DNA of 48,625 bases from contig NZ_JANYGH010000054.1 in the NCBI RefSeq assembly GCF_025362475.1, forward strand, positions 1-48,625, read 5' to 3'. Made by a program: the position numbers and the translations under genes. Origin of the DNA: Mucilaginibacter sp. (GTDB lineage Bacteria; Bacteroidota; Bacteroidia; Sphingobacteriales; Sphingobacteriaceae). This document shows positions 24,242 through 32,986 of the stretch, piece after piece. Below the pieces are notes generated by a model that searched no databases, was not told where the DNA came from, and saw only the letters and a program-made list of their open reading frames with translations. Numbering within the stretch: position 1 is the stretch's first letter; each line of letters begins with the position of its first letter.

Positions 24242-25006
24242 TTAATCCCAAATTCCATTGGCTTCGGTCAGGATAATCGGCAAACCATCTGTTACAACAA
24301 TGGTATGCTCATGTTGTACTGCAAACCCGCCTTTGTCGCCCACAAGCGTAAATCCGTCACCTAACTCTACAGTCCAGGTTGAGGCTGTGTTGATGAAAGT
24401 TTCAATCGCCACAACACTGTTTTTTCTGAACCGTCTTTGATCAAGCTTGTCTTTGTAATTCAAAATACTGTCCGGTTGTTCATGGAGCCCCCTTCCAATA
24501 CCATGTCCACCTAAGTTTTTTATCACTTTGTAACCGGCATTCCTGACTTCTTTTTCAATCAGTCCGCCAATTTCATTGATTTTCACACCGCCCTTAATGC
24601 TATTGATTGCCTTTTTAAGGATCTCCCGCGAAGTATCTACCAGGTGCTTTTTTTCATGGATGTCCTGTCCCACGATAAAAGAACCGCCATTATCTGACCA
24701 ATAGCCGTCAAGTTCGGCAGAAACATCAATGTTTATAACATCACCATCCTGTATGATCCTATCATTTGAGGGTATTCCGTGACATACCTCATTATTTAAG
24801 CTAATGCAGGTAAATCCAGGGAAATTGTACGTAAGATGCGGAGCGGACCGCGCACCAAAAGTACTCAATACCTGCCCTCCATAATTATCTAATTGTTTTG
24901 TACTCATTCCAGGTTGGGTATATGCCCGCATTTTCTTTAAAGTCGCGGCGACTGCTTCGCTAACGGCCAGCATTCCCTGAAGATCTTTTTCGTTATTTAT
25001 CGTCAT
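24242..25006 (-). CDS. map: Methionine aminopeptidase, type I (stand-alone paralogue)
   Basis: The enzyme removes the initiator Met from new proteins. It is 254 residues and complete. The two metals are held by Asp94, Asp105 (INIDVSAELDGYWSDNGGS), His168 (GGHGIGRGLHE), Glu202 (AIETF) and Glu233 (QHEHT); His76 of NNEVCHGIP is the usual active-site His. The housekeeping map gene of Bacteroidota commonly lies with ribosomal genes; this one is alone in an accessory segment and divergent from an AraC-type gene, so it is probably an extra copy. A -7-like TACTTTTG (complement of 25020-25027) lies 13 bases upstream. Confidence 0.92.
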   Translation of the reverse strand: MTINNEKDLQGMLAVSEAVAATLKKMRAYTQPGMSTKQLDNYGGQVLSTFGARSAPHLTYNFPGFTCISLNNEVCHGIPSNDRIIQDGDVINIDVSAELDGYWSDNGGSFIVGQDIHEKKHLVDTSREILKKAINSIKGGVKINEIGGLIEKEVRNAGYKVIKNLGGHGIGRGLHEQPDSILNYKDKLDQRRFRKNSVVAIETFINTASTWTVELGDGFTLVGDKGGFAVQHEHTIVVTDGLPIILTEANGIWD

Positions 25007-25100
25007 ATCTATTTTGCTTCAAAAGTATCAACCTTGAGCTATCGCTGACAGTATAAATTAGACATCTGTTCTCTAATCAACAAATTGGTATATTCGCATT

Positions 25101-25937
25101 ATGCCTATCAATTTTTTTAGACATATCTACACTCCTAATAACGCGCTTATTACCAGGATAAGCCCACCGGAAAGCTTAAGAGATTTTGTTGAAGGGTTTT
25201 ATGTATTTAAAACTCAGGATTTGAACGGAAGACAACTCTTTTTCAATGATGGTTATCCTGTAATTACGTTGATGCAACACCGTGCAGGTAAGATGTTAAT
25301 CAATTTAAACGGCGATATTATAAATATTGGCAATGCATGGGTTTGTGGCGGTCTTCTAAAAAACATCTATTGCGAATCCTCCATCAGTACCGAAGAACTT
25401 TTTGTTATTCGCTTTAATCCCATTACTTTTTTTAAGCTGTTCAATATTCGTGGGAATGTTTTTAAGCATAAGCCAGTTTTTGATCTCGCGGAAATTGTAA
25501 CCGATGATTTCGGCGTTTTCAACAACAACTTTTACAGCAATGCCTCTATTGAGCATAAAGTTGAAGCAGCAACTAACTTTTTATCCCAAAGGATATGCGC
25601 AACTGCGTTTCCAAATGTATTAGGAGATGTAATTAATCATATTGAACAGGGACGGAGCCTCACCGTAAGGGAGCTCGCAAAATCATGTGGTGTGCGCATA
25701 AACTACAAATGGTTGGAAAGAAACTTCAAAAAGCACATCGGTGTATCCCCGAAAGACTATTTATTGCTCAGGCGCTTTTTGAATACTTATCGCAGTTTAG
25801 ATTCATTATCTCCCAAAGTGCTGCTGCAAACAGCTTTAGAACATGGTTATTATGATGATAACCACCTGATCAAAGACTTTAGGAGTTTTTCAGGGCAGTC
25901 TCCCAAAGCTTTCTTTCAAAACAACAATCGTGCTTAA
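25101..25937 (+). CDS. AraC-family transcriptional regulator
   Basis: The 278-residue protein has an N-terminal domain of the type found with DUF6597 (PPESLRDFVEGFYVFKTQDL; LMQHRAGKMLINLNGD) and a C-terminal AraC double helix-turn-helix at about 180-270 (LTVRELAKSCGVRINYKWLERNFKKHIGVSPKDY, then LLQTALEHGYYDDNHLIKDF and FSGQSPKAFF). Both helices of the DNA-binding domain look intact. It is divergent from the methionine aminopeptidase gene with a 94-bp shared control region, which suggests control of that gene, though this is inference. The inducer is unknown. Confidence 0.9.
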   Translation: MPINFFRHIYTPNNALITRISPPESLRDFVEGFYVFKTQDLNGRQLFFNDGYPVITLMQHRAGKMLINLNGDIINIGNAWVCGGLLKNIYCESSISTEELFVIRFNPITFFKLFNIRGNVFKHKPVFDLAEIVTDDFGVFNNNFYSNASIEHKVEAATNFLSQRICATAFPNVLGDVINHIEQGRSLTVRELAKSCGVRINYKWLERNFKKHIGVSPKDYLLLRRFLNTYRSLDSLSPKVLLQTALEHGYYDDNHLIKDFRSFSGQSPKAFFQNNNRA

Positions 25938-26296
25938 TATGCTGTTAGAATTTGCGTGTAACGGGTATTAATTATAGTATATTGATTATCGAAATAAATG
26001 AAAAAAATTTCGAAACATATTCGATGAAATTATTTAGCTTTCCCAGGCAATTGTACGTTAAAGTTATAATAGGTACGGAAAAACCAGTATTTATGACGGA
26101 CTTCGGATTATGTTTTGCAAAAAAATCTTTTAATAAATTGGAGATCTCCCGTATAGTGGAATCACCGACCCTTTATAATTAGTAAACCATTTGTTTAAGG
26201 ATATTGAACTGAGAAATTGATAGCCGGGCGAATGGTTAAGACCTGAACAAAGAATTCAATTTATATATAATAAGAAGAGCACAACACTTATCACCT
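25938..26296. other. Intergenic stretch without a supported gene
   Basis: The 359 bases between the AraC gene and the DUF1080 gene are AT-rich. A frame from 26025 to 26182 (52 codons, MKLFSFPRQLYVKV...) is open but has no recognised likeness and no upstream promoter, so it is not called. I see no repeat or RNA here. Confidence 0.4.
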
Positions 26297-27109
26297 ATGA
26301 AAAAAACGCACTATCTTTTTATGTTTTCCTGCTTCCTTATATTGGGTTGTACCGGTGTAAAAAAGCTGGCTGGCACCAACGATGCCGACAAAGGCTGGAA
26401 GAAGCTGTTTAATGGCAAAGACATTAACGATTGGTTTGTTAAGATCAATCATCACCTCGTTGGCGAAAATTATGGAAATACGTTTCGGGTAGAAGATGGC
26501 ATGATCAGGATCAGCTATGACCAGTACGGCGATTTCAACGATCAGTTTGGCCACTTATATTACAAAACGCCATTTTCTCATTATCACTTGCGTTTTGAAT
26601 ATCGCTTTGTTGGTAAACAGCAAAAAGGCGCACCAGACTACACGCTCCTTAACAGCGGTATGATGTTTCATTCGCAGGATCCAAGGACAATGCTAAAGGA
26701 CCAGGATTGGCCAATATCAATAGAAATGCAGTTATTAGGCGGCCTCGGTGACGGGAAACCAAGACCAACGGGTAATATGTGCTCACCCGGCACCGATGTT
26801 GTTTACAAAGGCAGCGTCTCGCCCGATCATTGTATCAACTCTACTTCAAAGACCTATGATGGCGAACAGTGGGTAAAGGGGGAGCTGATTGTTCAGGGCA
26901 ACAAATTAATTACGCATATCATCAACGGCGATACCGTACTGCAATATTCCAGACCTACCATAGGCGGCGGGGTAGCACATGGTTACGATCCGAAGTACAA
27001 ACAGGACGGAAAATTACTAAGCAGTGGTTTTATCGCCTTACAAAGTGAGGGACAGCCTGTCGATTTCAGGAACATAGAGATCAAACAGCTGCCGGATGTT
27101 GACAATTAA
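26297..27109 (+). CDS. DUF1080 (3-keto-disaccharide hydrolase-like) lipoprotein
   Basis: This 270-residue protein has a lipoprotein signal (FLILGC, Cys18) and one DUF1080 domain: GWKKLFNGKDINDWFVKI at the start, then EDGMIRISYD, FEYRF and NSGMMFHSQDP, ending SGFIALQSEGQPVDFRNIEI. The fold is a concanavalin-like beta-sandwich; family members include hydrolases of 3-keto-glycosides, acting in the periplasm or at the outer membrane. No 3-ketoglycoside dehydrogenase or isomerase gene is adjacent, so the pathway here is unproven. It stands alone, in the accessory segment. Confidence 0.88.
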   Translation: MKKTHYLFMFSCFLILGCTGVKKLAGTNDADKGWKKLFNGKDINDWFVKINHHLVGENYGNTFRVEDGMIRISYDQYGDFNDQFGHLYYKTPFSHYHLRFEYRFVGKQQKGAPDYTLLNSGMMFHSQDPRTMLKDQDWPISIEMQLLGGLGDGKPRPTGNMCSPGTDVVYKGSVSPDHCINSTSKTYDGEQWVKGELIVQGNKLITHIINGDTVLQYSRPTIGGGVAHGYDPKYKQDGKLLSSGFIALQSEGQPVDFRNIEIKQLPDVDN

Positions 27110-27284
27110 ATAGTAAACAAAAATACTGTAAGCCCGAAGCATTGGAGATTTGTTCATCGTCTTGTTTTCATCAACTCGCAGAACTGTTGAAAATAATGAT
27201 ATAAGAATAATCTTATAATGTTTTCTGGGTTTTAAAGATGGCTCAGGCAGATTTCATTTTCAACGTTTTTGCCGGTCCCCTTAT

Positions 27285-27563
27285 TTAGATTTTTTTTCCA
27301 TCGGTACATTCGTTAACATTGATTTTGCTGTTTATAATTTCCAGGTCCTCAATAGTTAGCTTACCAATACGCATATCGCCAAACGAGGCCTTTTTAACAG
27401 ATAAACGACCAAGATAAAACACACCAATCGCGATTGATCCGATCGCAATGCACCCCAACGCAAAGGCTCCTGTTGCACCCGCGCCTATTGCCCTGGCGCC
27501 CAAAGCGTAAGCGCCTACTGCTTTAGCGCTCTCCATTTTTTTACTGATGTTTTTTATTCTCAT
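27285..27563 (-). CDS. Small pentapeptide-period protein (predicted beta-solenoid)
   Basis: In this 92-residue protein, residues 16-73 fall into steps of five: VGAYA, LGARA, IGAGA, TGAFA, LGCIA, IGSIA, IGVFY, LGRLS and, after a short break, FGDMR, IGKLT. The hydrophobic-Gly pair starts each step, as in pentapeptide-like solenoids; the Ala/Gly content also allows a membrane hairpin reading. Short flanking ends are polar. I know no function. It lies on the minus strand between the DUF1080 and broken AraC genes with about 175-230 bp gaps on each side. Confidence 0.6.
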   Translation of the reverse strand: MRIKNISKKMESAKAVGAYALGARAIGAGATGAFALGCIAIGSIAIGVFYLGRLSVKKASFGDMRIGKLTIEDLEIINSKINVNECTDGKKI

Positions 27564-27795
27564 GATTTTGTCCGTTTTGGGTTAGCATTACTATGTTGAC
27601 TTTATTTCCTTTTCAAATAACAAATCTTTTGATAAAGAGTTGATAGCCAAAGCATTTTTCATTAAAACTTCCAAGTTATATACAATTTACATGATCCATT
27701 AAAACTATGGGTAAAGGCGCAGACTTGACGCCACCAGACCGGAAGTAAAAAGCAAATTCATTACGTCATTATCAGCATTCAGGATATTAGAAAGA

Positions 27796-28167
27796 TCAGG
27801 ATTTAGGGTATTCGCTTTGTTGGGAATGGTCAGAGGATATTGCTGTTCCTTTAATCAGGTCGGGATGAAATAATAAAGCCCATCCTTTTGCTTTAAAGGT
27901 TTTTACATTCGGATGAACGCCCATCACTTGGCCGGGCGCAATAAATACCAGCGTGCCTTCCTGGTAATCATAATGACTTCGCCCATAACGCAACTCGCCG
28001 CAATTGAGTTCCTTCATATACATCGCATATAAACCAAAGTTAAATGTTTGGGCAGGCATAGGTTGTGCTTTCGACAAGTCGACTACCGTGATTAACGGGT
28101 GCAGTGTTTCTACACCGCGCATTTTATTGTATTGAGCAACACTCTCAATTTTCACAATTTCTTCCAT
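27796..28167 (-). pseudogene. AraC-type regulator, N-terminal half only
   Basis: The 123 residues match the cupin-like sensor half of AraC regulators (MEEIVKIESVAQYNKMRG; FIAPGQVMGV; GWALLFHPDLIKGT). After LIKGT the sequence departs from the family and stops within 16 residues. The double helix-turn-helix half, usually another 150 residues, is missing, and the downstream DNA does not encode it in any frame I can see. It faces away from the dehydrogenase operon at 28.3-32.5 kb, whose regulator it probably was. The remaining domain could still be made but cannot bind DNA. Confidence 0.8.
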
Positions 28168-28339
28168 TGCATTTTGCTTTTCTGATTCAAATTTAACCGT
28201 TTAATCAGGCGATCATCTGCGTCCCCCCGGTTACCTGTAATCTTGGTAGGTAATCCAGTAATCTGTATACAATCATGATCGTTTTATCTGCAGACCTTTG
28301 TGTTATAAAAAATAAAAAGTGAAAAATCCAAGCCGATTT

Positions 28340-28771
28340 ATGAAACCTATTTTAATTACCCTTTTTCTATTTTGCTGCCTAAAAAGTTTCGGACAAACCC
28401 GAGATGAGCGACAGTTGCTCGCGTTATCTAAACAAATTTTCAGCTGGGAGGTTGATCTGAAAACCGATTCGCTGGATAATATATTTCACGAAAAATTTAC
28501 CGTAATGAGTTCCAGCGGCCGGCGTCTGACGAGAGCTCAATATATGGCGCGGCTTACAGGCGGAACATTTTCACATAATAAGATTGACATACAGGAAAAC
28601 GCCGCAACGGTAACCAATAATACAGGACTCGTAATGGGTAAAGGGAAATTTACGGTAACAAACAATGGGCATCTGTCGGTTCTTTTGTTGGCATTTACTG
28701 AAGTTTTTACACGGAGCAACGGCGAGCAACCATGGAAACTCCTGGCGATACATGCTAATCCATTACCTTAA
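28340..28771 (+). CDS. Secreted NTF2-like (DUF4440-type) protein
   Basis: ATG 28340 is chosen because it starts the signal peptide MKPILITLFLFCC...FGQ; a GTG at 28319 would put seven polar residues before it. The mature 124 residues have an NTF2-like cone fold pattern: DERQLLALSKQIFSWEVDL, LDNIFHEKFTVMSSSGRRLTRAQY, then strands ending GEQPWKLLAIHANPLP. Members are small secreted or periplasmic proteins of varied or unknown role. It is the first gene of a six-gene run (next start 24 bp later). Confidence 0.8.
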   Translation: MKPILITLFLFCCLKSFGQTRDERQLLALSKQIFSWEVDLKTDSLDNIFHEKFTVMSSSGRRLTRAQYMARLTGGTFSHNKIDIQENAATVTNNTGLVMGKGKFTVTNNGHLSVLLLAFTEVFTRSNGEQPWKLLAIHANPLP

Positions 28772-28795
28772 ACGGGATTATAAAAACATATATAT

Positions 28796-29635
28796 ATGAA
28801 AACGAATCCAATAAAAGTTATTGTCGTGATCGGTGCTGGATCGATCGGCCAGGCCATCGCCCGGAGAGTAAGCGCAGGAAAACACGTATTACTCGCTGAC
28901 CTTCACCAGGGAAACGCGGATGCCGCTGCCAAAGTGCTCAGTGAAGCAGGCTTCGAAGTGAGCACAACTACAGTTGATATATCTTCCCGCGTATCTATCC
29001 AGGCACTCGTTGAAAAAGCTACGGGTATTGGTAGCGTCAACGGATTGATACAAGCAGCTGGTGTTTCGCCGTCACAGGCATCACCTTCTGTCATCCTCCA
29101 TGTCGACCTGTATGGTAACGCAGTGATTCTGGAGGAATTTGGCAAGGTGATTGAAAATGGCGGATCAGGCGTGGTGATCGCTTCCCAATCAGGACATCGC
29201 CTGCCTGCACTGACGCCCGAACAAAATAAGGCACTGGCTACCCTACCTGCTGATGAATTGCTGTCACTGGATTTTCTGCAGCTGGATCAGGTTAAAGATT
29301 CCCTGCACGCTTACCAATTATCTAAAAGAGGCAATTCATTACGCGTGATGGCGGAGGCTGTCAAATGGGGAAAACGTGGTGCCCGCATCAATACCATCAG
29401 CCCCGGCATTATTGTTACACCGCTGGCTAAAGATGAACTGACCGGCCCACGTGGCGAAGGTTATCGCCATATGATCGAAATCTCCGCAGTAGGAAGAGCC
29501 GGAACTCCTGATGAAGTAGGCAATGTTGGGGCTTTACTCATGGGTCAGGACGGCGCATTTATTACGGGCAGCGACTTTTTGATGGATGGTGGTGTAACCG
29601 CCGCCTACTGGTACGGCGAACTCGCCCCCAGGTAA
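28796..29635 (+). CDS. Short-chain dehydrogenase/reductase
   Basis: This 279-residue classical-type SDR is an NAD(P)-dependent oxidoreductase. The cofactor loop is VVIGAGSIGQAIARRV near residue 12. The QAAGVSPS segment stands where NNAG is usual. SQSGHRLP holds the catalytic Ser region. YQLSKRGN holds the Tyr-x3-Lys pair. The C-terminus reads ISPGIIVTPLA ... GSDFLMDGGVTAAYW. The substrate is unknown. It lies 24 bp after the NTF2-like gene and 30 bp before the next SDR. The whole run is visibly richer in G+C than its surroundings. Confidence 0.9.
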   Translation: MKTNPIKVIVVIGAGSIGQAIARRVSAGKHVLLADLHQGNADAAAKVLSEAGFEVSTTTVDISSRVSIQALVEKATGIGSVNGLIQAAGVSPSQASPSVILHVDLYGNAVILEEFGKVIENGGSGVVIASQSGHRLPALTPEQNKALATLPADELLSLDFLQLDQVKDSLHAYQLSKRGNSLRVMAEAVKWGKRGARINTISPGIIVTPLAKDELTGPRGEGYRHMIEISAVGRAGTPDEVGNVGALLMGQDGAFITGSDFLMDGGVTAAYWYGELAPR

Positions 29636-29665
29636 AAGCAAGTTGATCTGAAAAAATAGACTTAA

Positions 29666-30241
29666 ATGAAAAGAGTACTTATTATAGGCGCTACCGGAAG
29701 CCTTGCCCGATACGTGATTGAAACCCTGCAGCAACTACAGAACGTCAAGCTGACGCTGTTCCTGCGGAACAAGGCCGGGCTTTCCAGGCATCTTGTTCCT
29801 GGCAGTACCCTTATCGAGGGAGATGCGATGAAATATATGGACGTACTTACGGCAGTAGCCGGCCAGGACATCGTCTACGTTAATCTCGCAGGTAACCTCG
29901 AAGCCATGGCGAAGAACATCGTCAAGGCGATGCTGGACAGCGGAGTAAAAAGGATCGTAGCCATCAGTTCTATCGGGATTTACCAGCAGCCGATAAGGCA
30001 GATATTAGTACCCTACCGCAAACTGGCAGATGTGATCGAAGGATCTGGCCTGGATTATACCATACTGCGACCAGACTGGTTTACTAGTGCAGATGAGGTG
30101 GATTATGCCATTACCCGTAAAGGCGAGCCTGAAGGAGGTACGGCGATTTCGAGGAAAAGTATCGCCGCATTTGTTGCTTCTGTTGTTCAAAATCCAGACT
30201 TGTATAAAAATGAGAACCTCGGCATCAGCAAGCCCAACTAA
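29666..30241 (+). CDS. NAD(P)-binding atypical SDR (NmrA-like)
   Basis: A 191-residue Rossmann-fold protein. The dinucleotide loop is VLIIGATGSLARYVIETL, and then LFLRNKAGLSRH, DIVYVNLAGN, KRIVAISSIGIYQQP and TILRPDWFTSADEVDY follow the NAD(P)H-binding/NmrA pattern. It lacks the full Tyr-x3-Lys arrangement of classical SDRs. It may be a redox enzyme or a sensor. Spacing to the neighbours is 30 and 26 bp, within one operon. Confidence 0.85.
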   Translation: MKRVLIIGATGSLARYVIETLQQLQNVKLTLFLRNKAGLSRHLVPGSTLIEGDAMKYMDVLTAVAGQDIVYVNLAGNLEAMAKNIVKAMLDSGVKRIVAISSIGIYQQPIRQILVPYRKLADVIEGSGLDYTILRPDWFTSADEVDYAITRKGEPEGGTAISRKSIAAFVASVVQNPDLYKNENLGISKPN

Positions 30242-30267
30242 TGTCATTAAAACGCAAATAGTTAAAA

Positions 30268-30663
30268 ATGGAAAATCAGGAATTAGAAGAACAAGGATTT
30301 AAACCGGCCCCGGCGGATTATTTCAGCAGGAAAGCTTTTGTAAAAACATTCGTGGCTGCCGATCCTGCCACTAACTGTAATGTTAGCGACGTGTATTTTG
30401 AGGCAGGCTGCCGCAATAACTGGCATACCCACGCTTCCAACCAGATACTGATCGTCAAAGAGGGTGTTTGTTATTACCAGGAACAGGGACAACCGGTGCA
30501 GCACGTTCCGGCAGGCGGCGTGATAAATGTCCTTCCTGGTGTTAAGCATTGGCACGGGGCCTCACCTGATGCACCGATGATACATATCGCCATCAATATA
30601 AATACAGAAAAAGGAATGGTTACCTGGCTGGAGCCTGCGACAGACCAGGAGTATTCACATTAA
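30268..30663 (+). CDS. Small cupin-domain protein
   Basis: The 131-residue single cupin has the two metal-binding motifs in typical form: WHTHASNQILIVKEGVCYY (His-x-His ... Glu) and VLPGVKHWHGA (second His). Such cupins are commonly encoded beside carboxymuconolactone-decarboxylase-like proteins, as here, where the next start follows eight bp later. A role as a small isomerase or oxygenase-like helper is possible; no substrate can be read. Confidence 0.88.
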   Translation: MENQELEEQGFKPAPADYFSRKAFVKTFVAADPATNCNVSDVYFEAGCRNNWHTHASNQILIVKEGVCYYQEQGQPVQHVPAGGVINVLPGVKHWHGASPDAPMIHIAININTEKGMVTWLEPATDQEYSH

Positions 30664-30671
30664 GTTTAATT

Positions 30672-31445
30672 ATGGAAAAATCGGCAAAAATTACAGAAAC
30701 AGCGATCGGAAACCACCAAGCCTTATGGCCGGATTATGTCTCCAAAGCCGGGCCAACAGACCCTGACCTGATCGAAGTGTTCGACAACTTCGCCTTTGAT
30801 GAGGTGATCGGTCATGATGCGATGGACATGAAAACAAGGGTATTGCTCATCATGGCTTCCACCATCGGTAGCCAGGCGCTGACGGAATACAAAATGTTTG
30901 CCAATGCAGCGTTGAACATTGGCATTACACCGGTTGAAATAAAAGAAGTAGTATACCAGGCGGTGCCTTATGTCGGCATCGCCAAAGTGGTCGATTTTCT
31001 TTACGCCACCAATGAGCTGTTTAAGGAGCGTAACATCAGCCTCCCCCTTGAAAGCCAGTCAACCACAACGCCTGGGACACGTTTCGATAAGGGTCTGGAA
31101 TTGCAAAAGCAAATTTTTGGCGATCGGATCGACGAAATGTATAAGGCGTCACCGGAAGACCTGCTGCATATCCAGCGGTATTTATCGGCAAACTGTTTTG
31201 GGGATTATGTAACCCGTAAAGGGCTGGACATCCAAATACGGGAAATGGTCACGCTGGCTTTTTTGATTGCACTGGGGGGTACCGAAGGACAGATCAAAGG
31301 CCATATCCAGGGCAATGCCAATATTGGCAATGACCGGCAGACGCTCATCAACCTGATGACACAGCTACTGCCTTTTGTTGGCTATCCGCGTACGCTGAAT
31401 GCCATCAATTGTTTAAATGAAATTCTACCCATAAATAAAAAATAA
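30672..31445 (+). CDS. Carboxymuconolactone decarboxylase-like protein, two domains
   Basis: This 257-residue protein has two AhpD/CMD-like helical domains. The first (about 30-115) has DMKTRVLLIMASTIGSQAL and ITPVEIKEVVYQAVPYVG. The second (about 145-250) has RKGLDIQIREMVTLAFLIAL and a similar ending, LLPFVGYPRTLNAIN. Neither domain has the Cys-x-x-Cys pair of AhpD, so peroxidase-type activity is unlikely. It is two bp from the alcohol dehydrogenase gene. A link to an aromatic or lactone substrate is suggested by family name only. Confidence 0.88.
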   Translation: MEKSAKITETAIGNHQALWPDYVSKAGPTDPDLIEVFDNFAFDEVIGHDAMDMKTRVLLIMASTIGSQALTEYKMFANAALNIGITPVEIKEVVYQAVPYVGIAKVVDFLYATNELFKERNISLPLESQSTTTPGTRFDKGLELQKQIFGDRIDEMYKASPEDLLHIQRYLSANCFGDYVTRKGLDIQIREMVTLAFLIALGGTEGQIKGHIQGNANIGNDRQTLINLMTQLLPFVGYPRTLNAINCLNEILPINKK

Positions 31446-31447
31446 TC

Positions 31448-32503
31448 ATGCAAAGCAAACCAGCAAAAGCATACGGCATAACATCCGTTGAACAGCCGTT
31501 AAAAGAAATGACCATTAACCGCAGGGCCATCGGGGCCCATGATGTGGAGTTGGAAATATTATTCTGCGGCATCTGCCACTCGGACCTGCACCAGATTAAA
31601 AATGATTTTGGGGGAACGATGTTCCCTATTGTGCCGGGCCATGAGATCGTTGGCCGCGTTACCGCTGTTGGCGATCATGTTAAAGCGTTTAAACCGGGCG
31701 ACCTTGCCGCCGTGGGCTGTATCGTAGATAGCTGTGGGCACTGCGAATATTGTAATGATGGTATAGAGCAGTTCTGCGACGAGGGGGTCACCTTCTCGTT
31801 CAACAGTCCAGACAAAGTATCAGGTGGCCATACTTTCGGTGGCTTTTCAAAAACCTATGTATGTAACGAAAAGTATGTGCTGCACATGCCCGAATTCAAG
31901 GACCTGGCTGCTGCTGCGCCACTGCTGTGTGCCGGGATCACCGTGTACTCACCGCTCAAACATTGGGGAGCCGGGCCGGGTAAAAAAGTAGGCATACTGG
32001 GTATCGGCGGATTAGGACACGTGGCGATCAAGATAGCCAAAGCTATGGGTGCCCATGTTACGGTTTTCACCACTTCGCCATCGAAAGTGGAGGATGCCAA
32101 ACGCCTGGGCGCCGACGAAGCCGTGTTATCATCCGATGCGGATCAGATGGCGCAATACAGCCGTAAGCTGCATTTCATCATTGATACGGTATCTGCCAAA
32201 CATGATGTGAACACCTATCTCAACCTACTGCGCCATGACGGGGCCGTGGTATTGGTAGGCCTGCCGCCGGAACCGCTGGAAATAAGTGCATTCGGGGTGA
32301 TCGTCGGTAACCGCAGCTTTGCCGGTTCCAATATCGGCGGCATCGCCGAGACCCAGGAAATGCTCGATTTCTGCTTCAGGCACAACATCACGGCCCAGTC
32401 AGAGATCATCGACATTCAATACGTGAACGAAGCATTTAAACGCCTGGAGAAAGGCGATGTTAAATACCGCTTCGTGATCGATATGGCCTCGCTTGGTAAT
32501 TAA
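31448..32503 (+). CDS. Zinc-dependent NAD(P) alcohol dehydrogenase (YahK/CAD type)
   Basis: The 351-residue medium-chain dehydrogenase reduces aldehydes or oxidises alcohols. The catalytic zinc site is Cys43 (GICHSD), His65-Glu66 (VPGHEIVG) and a later Cys in AAPLLCAGIT. The structural zinc site is Cys96, Cys99, Cys102 and Cys110. The cofactor loop is GILGIGGLGHVAIK; the TSPSKV stretch after it fits an NADP preference. It closes the operon starting at 28340. Members of this class often act on aromatic or aliphatic aldehydes. Confidence 0.92.
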   Translation: MQSKPAKAYGITSVEQPLKEMTINRRAIGAHDVELEILFCGICHSDLHQIKNDFGGTMFPIVPGHEIVGRVTAVGDHVKAFKPGDLAAVGCIVDSCGHCEYCNDGIEQFCDEGVTFSFNSPDKVSGGHTFGGFSKTYVCNEKYVLHMPEFKDLAAAAPLLCAGITVYSPLKHWGAGPGKKVGILGIGGLGHVAIKIAKAMGAHVTVFTTSPSKVEDAKRLGADEAVLSSDADQMAQYSRKLHFIIDTVSAKHDVNTYLNLLRHDGAVVLVGLPPEPLEISAFGVIVGNRSFAGSNIGGIAETQEMLDFCFRHNITAQSEIIDIQYVNEAFKRLEKGDVKYRFVIDMASLGN

Positions 32504-32558
32504 CAGAGAACAGGCACGGTTACAATACAAGCAGGATTCATCGTAACTAAATAGTATT

Positions 32559-32840
32559 ATGACAGCTAAAAAAGTATGGTTCGTTCCTGGCACTTCTAAG
32601 GGGTGGCGATTAAAGCTTGTGAGGCAACTTTTAGAAGAGGGGTATTGTGTAGCGGTAACGCTAACCCTTCAAGGCAATGCAGAAGATTGGCTCAACGATT
32701 ATCCGTCAGAGCAATTACTTCAAATTCTGATCAGGAACAAGGCGGTAAATAAAGGTGATGCTTTAGCAAGAGCAATAAGTCATTTTGGAAAGATTGATGA
32801 GATCGTTAACAACCCGCGCTTATGGTTACAATGGAGGTAA
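32559..32840 (+). pseudogene. Decayed SDR gene with a frameshift
   Basis: The 93-residue frame begins MTAKKVWFVPGTSKGWRLKL, corresponding to the TGASKGLG cofactor loop of an SDR, but with the essential glycines changed. Its end, HFGKIDEIVNN, corresponds to the family stretch before NNAGYG. There the frame shifts: one base earlier or later the DNA reads AYGYNGGN, as expected for the family, and that frame stops at 32937 without the catalytic Tyr-x3-Lys. So the gene is damaged in two places and truncated. It lies 55 bp after the alcohol dehydrogenase gene in the same direction. Confidence 0.8.
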
Positions 32841-32986
32841 CCTCGTGTTCATTAATATGACACAGGTTAATTACATGGAAAAATCAGAATTAATTCTTTT
32901 TCTTTTGGCAGGGCTGATCCCTAAAATCTATACTTAGAAAACTATTCCCCAAGAATCCCACTTGATCCCCTTTTGCAGAATCCGCT

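Noticed and set aside
25952..26182. Possible small gene after the AraC gene
   Set aside because: It needs a TTG start or a short 52-codon version; no family likeness and no promoter.
28571..28753. Antisense frames opposite the NTF2-like gene
   Set aside because: Shadow frames of a gene with a good signal peptide and operon context.
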